Assembly: GCF_017654505.1 (NCBI RefSeq)
Contig: NC_054534.1
Location: 47,869,788 to 47,933,787, forward strand
Length of the DNA: 64,000 nt
Reading direction: 5' to 3'
Source: Polyodon spathula
Lineage: Eukaryota > Chordata > Actinopteri > Acipenseriformes > Polyodontidae
The number at the start of each line of letters is the position of its first letter. Positions within the stretch are counted from its first letter, which is position 1. Shown here piece after piece: positions 1-46,011 of this stretch. The notes below the pieces were generated by a model. That model was given only the letters and a program-made list of their open reading frames with translations. It had not been told where the DNA came from and did not search any database. Made by a program: the position numbers and the translations under genes.

Positions 1-97
1 GCTTTCCAACTGCTTCGAAACTGCTCTGTACTTTTCCACGCCTGTACTTCTCCCACTCGCTGTCGCTTCCACTCGCTGTCGCTGGGAAGTTGCTTAC
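1..97 (-). mobile_element. CR1-like LINE, 5' UTR fragment running off the left edge
   Basis: This stretch repeats the roughly 100-bp 5' UTR unit seen four more times in the window (near 12381, 12664, 13593 and 13888), including cgctgtcgcttccactcgct. In the other copies this unit precedes ORF1 on the - strand, so the rest of this element should lie left of the window. Only non-coding leader is visible here. Confidence 0.75.
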
Positions 98-2858
98 TTC
101 GGGAAAGCTCCGCCTTGAGCGAGGTACCTTAGGTCTTGTTTTCCAGCATAGAAGAATGCAGTGCTGCCACTGTTGCCGTCTATTTGCTTTCTTATTCTCT
201 ACGTGTTTACAACTGGCATTATGTTAATGTATTGACTCGTACATGATAACGCGAATTAAAGTAAAACTAAGAATACTATCGCACCATCCTCATATAGATA
301 ATCAGATTTATTTTACCAATGTCTTAATCAGAAATGCCAGACGCCTGCTTTTCCCACCCTGTACCAGCAGATTCCATGGTGTCCGAGCGAGCTCTGCACT
401 AATGTGACGTTTACAGAGGGAGGTCAATTCCATCTAACATTTCATTTTTTTCATACCCAAAGTAAAAAATGCATATCTTCTTATTTATGTATGTGATGAG
501 TTATTTTTCAATATATGAAGAATAACTCATCGCTCTTCTGAGCAAAAATGTTGAATCCAAACATTAGAGGTATATTTATAATTTATTATGTGTTCACATG
601 TTGCTGGCTGTGAGGTGCTGCCTGGCCTACCCAGTGTATATACTGTATATATTACATTTTTTTTTTTACAATATATAGAGGATATTGAATGCTCGTTCCT
701 GGTTTAGTGTTTTTAAAATATACAGATGATATTGAATGTTCGTGGTATAGTATTGTAGCGATCTCCGTTCCCGCAGGCAGGCGCCGCACACATGGCGAGG
801 CAATCCACACACAGGCGGAGGATATTGAATGATCGTTCCTGGTGTAGTGTTTTTATTCGCCTCAGTAGGATGTTCCAGTAAACCATGATGCCCAACAGGA
901 CATCTTCATAACCATATACCAAGTATATATTTTAAATAAATAGCAATAAAATGTGTACTTTGTTATGTTCAATATGTTAATTAAGGGATTATTTTACCTG
1001 GCAGATCTTTACTTTAATTTTCAACTGACTATGCTCAGCACAGATTAAGTTTGAACCAAGTTTATGACCTCTTCACAACCATCTTTTTAGATACAATAGA
1101 AAACTGTCAGTTTGCAGCCTAGGTGCACATCTCTCTAGGATAAAATCTGCTGGAATTTAAGATCAGTAACTGGCATTTCCTGACTAAACTTGCTCTCAAG
1201 GAAATTGGAGTCCAAATCAAAACAACAATACAAATCCGGCATTATTTCAGACATTTTAAAACACGGTGACAGTATTGTTTGATTTAACGAAGCACAGCTC
1301 CTTCCTGAATTTCAACAGTACACCTCTGGATTGGAACGTAAGCAAAGACACATTCAAAACTAGTCTCAATTTGAATATTATTAAATATACTAAATATACC
1401 CACGCTTGTGGTATAAATAAAAATATATACAGTAGCGTTCCAAAAATGATATGTACGATTCCACCTCCACAGTCTCACTACAAGTCATGTAGAGATCTCC
1501 AAAGAAATATGGTCAAAATTAGCCATGTAAATAAACACTGTGGACAAATAAAATGTACATTGCATAGAAAAATGATTTTTCGATAAATGTCAAATTAAGC
1601 TCTTCCACTTTGAAAACTTTAAAATGTTAGGTTTTCTATAGGGTGTGTAACAATGCTGTTATGTGCATTGTTAACATTGTAAAGTTCTCGTTCTACATCA
1701 ACACTAATAATAAGACACCAGATTAAAGCACAGCCCCTCCCAATTGTGATGTACATGTTAAAAATAAGCTGTAAAAAGATTACAACTCACTAATTAAAAA
1801 CAATGCATTGTTAACTGTACTGTAGCAGCTTTGTTGTATAGCAGTTGCAAAATCAAATAACTCTTGGCTTAGTTTCTCAGATTCAGCTTGAAATAATGTG
1901 TCAGTTCTGTTTACTGCAACTCATGTGAAGGAACAAATTGTCTAATGGTTGTATCAGAATAACATTTGTGACTACGACAGCTTTAATGAATGTGAACATA
2001 TGTTAAAAATTAACAAAATAGCCATTTCACTGATTGTCCCATCAATTATGTTACTTCGGTCAACTATGTTGATGTCAGCTGTTACTTGTTATTTATAATA
2101 ACATAACTTGCTTTGTTGAGTTAACAGAAATTATATGGATATCTAATCCCTTTTTATACTTCAAAGTGCAGTTTGTAGGTTCTGCGATATTATTTCAACT
2201 AGAAAATGAGTTATTCGATAACCGTTATTGTATATTTCAAGAACTGCATTCAGGGACATGGGATCTGTTGGGAAATGTTTGATTTTAAATGAAAACAGCT
2301 TGAGCACGGTCAGACTGTTACTATATGTCTGTAACATAGTTTAGACCGGGATTCATGACTTGTGTTCACAGGCTTCCCGCTGTTAAGCTTGTGAAAAGTA
2401 TTTTTTACTATTTTAAATGTTTCAAATAAAAAAAAGTTTATTGGAAAAATACGTGTTGGTTTTCAATGTTTGCAAAAGGCACTCTAATGGTACAAATTGA
2501 ACCACTAGCTGTCTTGCAGAACATTTTTTTTGTAAACCAGCGCTCCAGATAAGGGTTTCAGAGTAAGTTACCCTCTCTATTTTAACACTGACAGTAAAAT
2601 GTTTTTTTTTCCAGGGTGTAAAATGCAACATTACCTGTATCATGAGTAATCTCTACAAATACAGTACAATCTTAATGGTAATGGTTACTTATATTTTAAC
2701 ATTAAATTCTTAAACTATGTGAACATGTTAACACTTCACTATAAAGCCATACAGCTAAATAAAATAAGTAAATGCATTAATGAGTTATGAAACAGTTCCT
2801 TTAATATTAGACACTTTTTTGTTTTTTCGCGGTTGCCTCTGACGATGGTTCCAGTTTA
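98..2858. other. AT-rich intergenic DNA upstream of GRHPR, no gene seen
   Basis: No coding exon or RNA gene is supported. A motif gatattgaatg...tagtgttttt occurs near 679, 731 (diverged) and 822, suggesting a decayed short direct repeat. A small hairpin with 11-bp arms (gatgagttatt / aataactcatc) sits at about 493-528. The short ORFs here are uncharacteristic and spread over both strands. Confidence 0.5.
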
Positions 2859-3372
2859 GGGTTGCCACCTCCGGAACACTGTGAGACAGAACAGTATTTT
2901 GAAGTTGTCTTTAAACTGAAGGAAATCAACATGTGAATTGAGCCCTAGACCTTTGCTAAATTGATTCTGGTGATTAATTATCTTGAGGCAGCATGACAAT
3001 ACAATAATAGCTTTTAACAAATGAAATAAATAAGTAAGTACATCATCAATATTTATTTATTTTATTAATAGTTTTAAAAATATATATTTTAAAGTTTCTT
3101 TATAGTTTCTAATAGTTTATCACCTACTCCCACTGAAATCATTAATACTGAGCAGCTGTTCACTATTCCTGACACCAGACAGCGTGAACACTGGATCAGT
3201 GTAAATTAGGGCTATATATTACTAATTAATAGGATATAAATAGAAGAAGCAGTATAAATTAAGCAAGTGCTTAGTGCTCAGTTCACGTATTTATTGCTTT
3301 CAGTTTAAGGGCAACTTAAAAACCATGTCCCGTCCCAAACTGTTCCGGAATTATGGGGCCAGGTGGCAACCC
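2859..3372. mobile_element. Non-autonomous DNA transposon (MITE), TA target site
   Basis: The ends form a perfect 12-bp terminal inverted repeat, GGGTTGCCACCT, at 2859 and ending at 3372. Each end abuts TA (2857-2858 and 3373-3374). At 514 bp with no transposase, it is a MITE. A TA duplication is typical of Tc1/mariner and a few other superfamilies; the TIR does not let me assign one. Confidence 0.7.
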
Positions 3373-3374
3373 TA

Positions 3375-3868
3375 TTGCAGTTGGATTTGTAGCAGCGCTG
3401 GGGTGTTTACGCTTCACCCTGTGTGGCTTCGAATTTTTTTATTCTTACTGTGACAAAGACAACAGGCTATCCAGAGATTGGATAATGTTTGTTGGGTTAG
3501 TATTTCTTGTATACAATTTCTTAGTAACTGAAGACATTGTATTCTGGGAGATGTAGTTCTTTGTGGAAGTTTTACGGGAGGCGAGGGGAGGCAGGAAGCT
3601 GTGCAGCAATTTTTACGCATTACATTTAAATTTAGTGTGAATTTCATATTTTTTTAATGCGTAAAAACGGCAGGTCCGCAATTTATCTTGACCGCTGATC
3701 ACAACTGTTATCTGCCTTTGCAAAAGGTTACCTTCAGAACACAAAGCAACAGACTTCCCTCCTCATGCGAGCCCTACCGCTGGGACATGATGAGTGGGGT
3801 ACCCCCGACGAGGTACGCTGGATGAGCCTGTGGTCTGCAGCGATACCCTTCTCATCTTGTCTAGATGC
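3375..3868. other. Proximal 5' flank of GRHPR
   Basis: This is unique-looking, moderately GC-rich sequence just upstream of the GRHPR start. No ORF resembles a known protein. It should contain the transcription start and 5' UTR, but I cannot place the start site from sequence alone. Confidence 0.4.
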
Positions 3869-3904
3869 CACGTGACGCCTGATGTTTTGCATAGGGCATG
3901 CGCA
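3869..3904 (+). promoter_or_regulatory. Candidate GRHPR promoter sites: E-box and NRF1-like site
   Basis: A palindromic E-box CACGTG lies at 3869-3874 and an NRF1-like GCATGCGCA at 3896-3904, about 60-90 bp upstream of the GRHPR ATG. Both are common in TATA-less promoters of metabolic genes, and no TATA box is obvious. Short motifs arise by chance, so this is only a candidate. Confidence 0.3.
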
Positions 3905-3961
3905 TTGTGAGAGTGACCTTTCTCAGTGATCTGCTGAAGTTTTCGTTTTTTGTGTGCTAAA

Positions 3962-38838
<34,877 letters not shown>

Positions 38839-38924
38839 CTCGGAGGGATGGAAGCATTCCAGTTCTTTAGTTGTTTGCCCCAAATTCTATTTTTTAATGT
38901 TACTTTTCATCTTGCCACTTGATA

Positions 38925-38930
38925 ATTAAA
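38925..38930 (+). promoter_or_regulatory. GRHPR poly(A) signal ATTAAA
   Basis: ATTAAA lies 87 bp after the stop codon, in a short AT-rich 3' UTR. It is the second most common poly(A) hexamer; cleavage would be expected 10-30 bp downstream. Confidence 0.6.
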
Positions 38931-38949
38931 AGTGCTTTCTGAACTTCAC

Positions 38950-41900
38950 TAGTGTTAGCAGTTATTTGGTTTTTGTATGCATTTTGTAGACTGTTAATAT
39001 TATGTAGGAACCGTTCAATAATTGATAATTTATTGTTTATCTGGGTTGATTAGTTCTCTTACTAACAATATTTTAAATTGACGTGTTCTAAAGATCGAGG
39101 ATTTACTATAAACACACATTCACATGCAGATACAAGGAATGGTTAATCAACAGTAGCATTTTATTAAATACAGAAATAATAAACAAAAATCAGAAGTGTC
39201 AGAACTTAAATGTCTTAGACTCTAAGTACAAAACACAATTGAAAAACTCACTGCCTTAACTTGACTAGCAGGCAATTGAAATATGACACTGCCTGTCTCC
39301 TCACACACCAGCAGCACTCAAGCTGTGACGTAGCTTGCTCACACACACACGCCCACATACAATCACAGCTTCAGATTGAAACGATGTAGACAATCCTAAA
39401 ATGTCACATTAAGATTATTAATGATACCTAGATTAAATATATGGCAAGTTTACTTTTAACTAAATTCTTCATACAACAATATGAGGTAGATTACTTAGTT
39501 ACACTAAAAGTTATTTCACATGCGAAGTGTGTAAACTAAATAATTAACAGTTCAATTCTATGTAAATGTGTTACAATTAATTTAGTTCCATGAAAGGAAA
39601 ATGCAACTGGAATTATACTCAACAGTTCCTTGAAGCTTAGACTTTTGGTTTGGAAACTCAATCTGTGTCCAGTTCAAAAAGCTCTCTTTTCAGCAACAAA
39701 GTCTTCAAGCTCCCAGTCCTTCCATGTTTTAATGTCCTCAAAGCGATTGTTGTTGTATGTGTGAATTATCTTATAATTGAACTGTCCCTTCAGCCTAATC
39801 CCGTTCAGGCACCGGTCCTCTAATCAGTAGGCACATAGTTCAGTATGTCTGCAAGCCAGAGGCTCCCTTCTCAAGACACAGCAGTTTGCCCTGTTTCTCA
39901 AGACACACAGTTTCATTAATTAATCCAGTTACATTTTCTTGTTACTGCGTCTTGTAAAACGCTTTGTGATGGTGTTCCACTATGAAAGGTGCTATATAAA
40001 ATAAAGATTGATTGATTTCTAATACACGTTCATGTATTATTATATTCAGGAAATATGTTCCACAATTCATCAACATTTTTGTGTATATAAAATTTATATT
40101 AATCCATATAAACAACATAAACAATTCATTAGTTAAAGCTTTGCAGACAATAAGTTTTCATTTTTTTTAAATTTACAAATGTTACTCATATGCTTAGTAA
40201 ACCCCTCCCTAGCACTAACTTGTTTATTTCAGTCCAACTCTAACTAGAAGACCCCACTGAAAACAAATGTTCAACCATTTCAAAGAAAACCTAGTGGAAC
40301 CACAAAAACAACTGGCATCAGATAATGTTGTGTGTTACTGTCTGACAGTACAAATATAACCTAGGCTATGATGACAGTAAGGGACATTGAGCTATCTGGA
40401 GTATTTATATCATTATTTGAGATGAGATGAACTAAACTATGTCAGTGAATCCTCAATGTCTGCTTAAGTACCCAGTCAAATAATAACTAGAAGACGTTGC
40501 TTCACTGGTGACGAGGACATTAAAAGCAAGGACATTAAAAATGTACAGGAGCAAGCTCTGCTGAACTGAAGCTCAATACTACAAAGTAAACCATCTGTGA
40601 AACGGAAATGCCAGTACATTGTTTTTTATTTGATACTTCTCATACCCAATGAGACAACCATTCAGGGGAGTTCAAACTCATGCTTGAGGGGCCAAATGTG
40701 CCCTTCCAGACTACAACCACTGATATATTGTGTTGAACTGACACAAACTACAAACTGATTTCTGTACATTAAACACAAGTGACCAATAGTTTCAGGGATA
40801 GAGGGTGCTCAGAATTTGATTGGCAAAATAAGCTTACTGTATTGTGTTAAAGAATCGTCAAGAATGTCTCCCTATGGGAACATATTTGGACACCCCTTCT
40901 GATTAAAGCTGTGGTACTTTTAGAAAACTGTATGTGGAATGGATACCTTATTCCCTTGAGAAAGAATACACGTCTGCTTTCACAGGCCCAAATTACCAAT
41001 TCATCTTACTGCCTTATCTAAGATAACATTAGCCAAACCAAAATTACTGCTAGAGGGGTCTGAAAACCGCAATGGAGTATTTACACTCAATTAATTACAT
41101 GGGGAAAGAATATGAATGATGCAAACAAATTCTGGATACTTTGACCTTTATTCCAGCTTTTACAAGTGAAATGTGATACACATAGTGTAAATGCGGTATA
41201 CATTATTCACTTCTGGCGTTTCATAACTCTGGCTTAAGACTCCAGAGTTTGTAAGGCAAAAACTATTTTATTTCTTATAAACAATGGTATTTGGATTTAT
41301 ATATTAAGGTTGTAGAAATAAAATTGTTTTACAGTGCACTTTCAAACATTCACGTAAGCTTTATGCTTAAATTTAAGACCCTATACATCTGTGCTACAAA
41401 ATAAAACTAGCTACCAGCTGAATCAACATTGCTGGTAGTATATTACAGTATCCCTGCTGTCCATTTGGTAATCTTTCTCCCACCAATAGCAAATACAAAC
41501 TGGGCACCAAGAACGTACAAGCCAGTCAAGGCTGCCATAGTCACATTTGTAAGGTATTAACTGTCTGGTCAGTAAAGTTGAGAAAATATCTTGATATTGA
41601 AAATAATATTTTGTATGCAATTTGATTGCAAAATAGGCAATATAATCACTTTAACATGATATGTCAATTACATTCAACAGTATTCAGCAATTCAGTATTC
41701 ATGCAAGTTTACAAACATTTATTATTTAAAAAGAGAGGCAACACACTGGACAACACTGAACATTTTCTTGCCCTTAGAAAGTGCTTGATAAGCAACTATA
41801 GAAGCAATTTTGTGGAATAGATGCTAAAACAGCGGTTTGGGGTTGTCAGTTAACAATGTTAAAGAGTCACTGGTGGGGCTGAAAGACTTCAAACAACACA

Positions 41901-42443
41901 GGAACATGGCAGTATACATTTGTGTCTAAGCAGATCCTGAATAAGTTCCCTAAAACTACATAGTGAATTTGTGAAGGCATCAGAAACAGTTCTACTGTGT
42001 TAAAATTGTAATGCTTTGGGATGGGTTTACTGTGACTTTTATGTTTAATAAAACACTATTTAACTGTCGGTCGGTCGGTCGGTCTGTCTGTCTATCTAAA
42101 GATAATCCTGTGTGGAAGAGGAGAAACTTTAACGCTTACAAATAAAAAAAGTATTGAAACATAGAGCAGGGGAATCCATAGGATTCACTCTTTAGTTTAA
42201 TCAACACTTATATGTTTAACACTTTTTTTTTTTTTTATAAATTAAGAATCATCTGCCTTTCACAGTTTAATAATTCAGTCTTGATCAAGGTACATGGTAA
42301 ACGTGCAATCAGTAGTTTCAAATTCTGACAAATGTAGATCTTGGTGCCCCAGTGTGGCATCTGTATTGAGGCCTTAGCAAGCAACTGTCTGGGCATCCAT
42401 ACAGAGACTAATCTTTCTAGATATATATCAATAAGTGTAGTGT
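38950..42443. other. Intergenic DNA between the two convergent genes
   Basis: No exon was recognised. It contains an L2-type tail (39944-40017), a (GGTC)n(TGTC)n tract at 42066-42095 and AT-rich unique sequence. The distal part may belong to a long ZBTB5 3' UTR on the - strand. Confidence 0.5.
39944..40017 (+). mobile_element. L2-clade LINE/SINE 3' tail
   Basis: The sequence gctttgtgatggtgttccac then gctatataaaataaag with (GATT)n is the widespread 3' tail of fish L2-type elements. The same tail appears in reverse at 48415-48475. Confidence 0.65.
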
Positions 42444-43287
42444 TTATGAGAATCTCAGATCAAATGACCAACTTTTTATTATTTACAAGCAATTTACAAA
42501 CAGCACCTTCCATTACACTGTTCATTCCTAAAGAGGGCTCCATCCCTCCCTCCCTCCAGACAATATACTGTGCAAAACATACTGGCAAACAAAACAAAAA
42601 TTATATTTTAAGACAGGATCGTAAAGTAGCAGGGTTCTAAAAAAAAACAAAACAAAAAAGCATTACATGTCCCCATGTGTTGCTACAACTGTGTAAATAA
42701 TGTACCTGTAATTTTTCTTTTAATTGTTAACATCCGGACAACCTTTTACACTTAACTTTAAAGTCTGTTTCAAAGCTCTTATCAAAATGGCCGCTCTAGT
42801 GCACTGAGTTTGAGATCTGTCCTCTAAATTACTGCAGGAAGCGATAAAATAATAATAAAATAAAAAAAAAAATAAGTGCTCCAGTTTTTCTGTTCCACAC
42901 TACATCATGGATCGTTATTGCTGTGTTACCTGTTTGACCACGTGGGCAAAAGCGCATCTCACTAAAAAGGTTAAAAATGAATAGTGCTTATGTTATCTAT
43001 TTATTTATACATTGTATATATTTTTTTCATGCAAGATTAAAATGCAGATGTTAACCAGGGTCCTGTTTGATTTGACAACTTATATTGCAGTTAGTGGGAA
43101 CAAAATAATAATAAAAAAGTACAAACTATTGGCAGTTTAAAACAATAAAATAAACAATGATAGCTTTTGTTATAAAGTTCTATTATGCTGTCTACTGTGA
43201 CTACTGCCACTTTTTTTTGTTTTTTTTTGTTTATGAGAATCTCAGATCAAATGACTAACTTTTTTATTATTTCCAAGCAATTTACAA
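42444..43287 (-). repeat. Distal duplicate of ZBTB5 3' UTR sequence
   Basis: 42499-43209 repeats 44934-45898 (for example gaccacgtgggca and gatcgttattgctgtg). It is bracketed by two copies of a 55-bp segment, 42444-42498 and 43231-43287 (gagaatctcagatcaaatga). Both bracket copies contain tttatt, that is AATAAA on the - strand, so each could end a ZBTB5 transcript. Compared with the proximal copy it lacks a 255-bp piece, and an intervening 1.65 kb is absent between block and bracket. Confidence 0.8.
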
Positions 43288-44933
43288 TACTTTTACAGTA
43301 AGCTTTTTACTGGCTATAAAATCAAGCTCAAATTCAATAAAGCATATGCTGAAATAATCATTATCTTAATACAGTATCCAGATATTTCCTCCTTACTGAG
43401 CTTGTATGGTATTTAAGTGCTGCATAATAGTTATTCTAGTTTGTACCCCTGCCTTACAGACTGAGCAAGTCTAAATTGTAAGTAAACTGAATCAGTCATT
43501 ATAATGTACAGGGTGAGTCTTAATTCTCACAACATTGTTGGAGCATTGCAAAAACTGGAGGATACGTGGATGACATGCACAGGAAAAAAAGTCTTATGAT
43601 AGAGACGCACCAAAGGGTTGTTCAAGAATGTCAACATTAAAGTAGAATATAGTAGAAAGAAATGTCATTGACAAGGATGAGGACAGAAATATCTGAGTGA
43701 ATGCAGTTTGGTTAAAAAAAAAGGTCTCAATCTCACACAATCAGGGTTTTCTTATACTTGAAACTGATCAGGGACACTTTCTTTTTCCAGCCACAGCAGT
43801 TCAATGCAAGAAGTTACAATGGGCCACATTCTCCCAAAATTCACTGCAGTAAAGTTTGTACCAGTAAAGAACATGCAAGAAACAATTGGTTTCACATTAG
43901 CTAAGATTTGGTTTGGTAATCTCAACATGTTTAGAACATAAAAACTCAACTCAGCTCATGTTGTTTTGGAATGCCCTTTAGCACTTCCACATCTCACATG
44001 TATTTCCTAGCAATAGCCCATAACAGAATTGCTGCAGACCTCCTCTGTGGATGTTATGGTTCAAAAAGTCAAAATTAACACCAGCATGACAATCTGAAAC
44101 AGAGTGATCTAAAAATAGCTATCAGGACTGGTCAGATCTGTCACAATTCCAGTCTTTTCTGTACAGATTAGGCTGTACATATATACACATATCTGTGGTT
44201 TAGTTACCCGATGTACATAATCTACACATACAGTAGTACTTCAAAAATGTTAGCAGCAATGTTTGCTGTGCACTAACACAAAACAGATGGAAACAGAAGG
44301 GTTGTAGCCATGTTAAGTGCCTGATCAGGCAGCCTATTTTCGAACCAGGCACGTATGAATAACCCTGCAGCAAGCAGAGAAAGGTGCATTAAAGAGCTGA
44401 AATAGGGAAATACTTGCCATGCTAAAACAAAGTTTGTGTCTGTGGTTTGCTCTGTATTGCAGATGGACTACTATACAAGGGGGCAGTCTTGCTTGAGAAG
44501 TTACTATTTATTTATTTATTTTTTTAAAGGGAGGTCATTGCCCTTAAGATCACCAGTCTTGTCTTAACAACACCCTTTACTTCAGTTGCAAATTTGATAA
44601 GCAAAATAATTTCAAAACCAGACCCTCCCATGAGATTTCACCCTGTTTAAAACATGTAACTGTTTAAAGCAAAACTATAACACCGTCCTGGTTATTAGTA
44701 ACTTCAGCACTTTTCTCAAAAAGTTTTCCCTGTTAAAGCAGTTCACCACATGGCTGTTTTTTTCAATTGGAAAATAAAAAAAGTAGTCAGAGAACCCTTT
44801 TTGGGGGGTTAGTTTTTAATCACAACAGTCACTACTGGCTGCAATGCAGTCCATGATGACTACCCTGTTTGCTGTGCAGTCCCGCTTCTACAGTAAGTGT
44901 TTGCTGCTGTAAGAAAAGCTTGTGAAAATGAAG
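43288..44933 (-). other. ZBTB5: Probable ZBTB5 3' UTR, unique part
   Basis: No ORF or transposon was recognised. It lies between the two duplicated blocks, on the 3' side of ZBTB5. Mammalian ZBTB5 also has a long 3' UTR, so membership in the transcript is plausible but unproven here. Confidence 0.4.
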
Positions 44934-45898
44934 CAGCACCTTCCATTACACTGTTCATTCCTAAAGAGGGCTCCATCCCTCCCTCCCTCCAGACAATATA
45001 CTGTGCAAAACGTACTGGCAAACAAAACAAAAATTATATTTTAAGACAGGATTTAAAGTAGCAGGGTTCTAAAAAAAACAAAACAAAAAAGCATTACATG
45101 TCCCCATGTGTTGCTACAACTGTGTAAATAATGTACCTGTAATTTTTCTTTTAATTGTTAACATCCGGACAACCTTTTACACTTAACTTTAAAGTCTGTT
45201 TCAAAGCTCTTATCAAAATGGCCGCTCTAGTGCACTGAGTTTGAGATCTGTCCTCTAAATTACTGCAGGAAGCCATAAAATAATAATAAAATAAAAAAAC
45301 ATAAGTGCTCCGGTTTTTCTGTTCCACACCACATCATGGATCGTTATTGCTGTGTTACCTGTTTGACCACGTGGGCAATAATCCTTACACTATCAGCGCA
45401 CTACAGCAGCCATTTTGAAAAGAGCTTTGAAACAGACTTTAAAGTTGTAAGTGTAAACAGTTTTCAGGATGTTAACAATGAAAAGAAACATTACCGGTAC
45501 ATTTTTTAAACAGTTGTAGCAACACGTGGGGATGTATAATGCTATATTTAAATATATTTATAGAAAAAGTGAAAACAAGAGAAATAGTCCATCAATCCAT
45601 GGGATTGCTAAAAAAAAAAAAAAAAAAAAAAAAGCACATCTCACTAAAAAGGTTAAAAATGAATAGTGCTTATGTTATCTATTTATTTATACATTGTATA
45701 TATTTTTTTCATGCAAGATTAAAATGCCAGGGTCCTGTTTGATTTGACAACTTATATTGCAGTTAGTGGGAACAAAATAATAATAAAAAAAGTACAACAA
45801 ACTATTGGCAGTTTAAAACAATAAAATAAACAGTGATAGCTTTTGTTATAAAGTTAGGACTATTCTACTATGCTGTCTACTGTGACTACTGCCCACTT
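44934..45898 (-). repeat. Proximal copy of the duplicated ZBTB5 3' UTR block
   Basis: It matches 42499-43209 over most of its length but contains an additional segment at 45378-45632 that forms an inverted repeat with 45090-45236 and ends in 24 A. It begins about 115 bp after the ZBTB5 stop codon. Confidence 0.8.
45090..45543. repeat. Inverted repeat with 147-bp arms in the ZBTB5 3' UTR
   Basis: Arm one, 45090-45236, pairs with arm two, 45396-45543. For instance tttaaagtctgtttcaaagc faces gctttgaaacagactttaaa. The loop is about 159 bp. Arms differ by scattered changes and small indels. In RNA this would give a long imperfect hairpin. Confidence 0.85.
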
Positions 45899-46011
45899 CG
45901 GGTTAGGTCCATGATAACCCTGAAAGTAATGGCCGTCCATCTGTGCTTAGGTTTTGGGCAAGTAGGTCCAGTCTGAGTTGAAGATTGTGAGTAGAAGGGT
46001 TAGACGGGGTG

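Noticed and set aside
713..2643. Short ORFs upstream of GRHPR as a neighbouring gene
   Set aside because: No domain, no exon borders and low-complexity composition.
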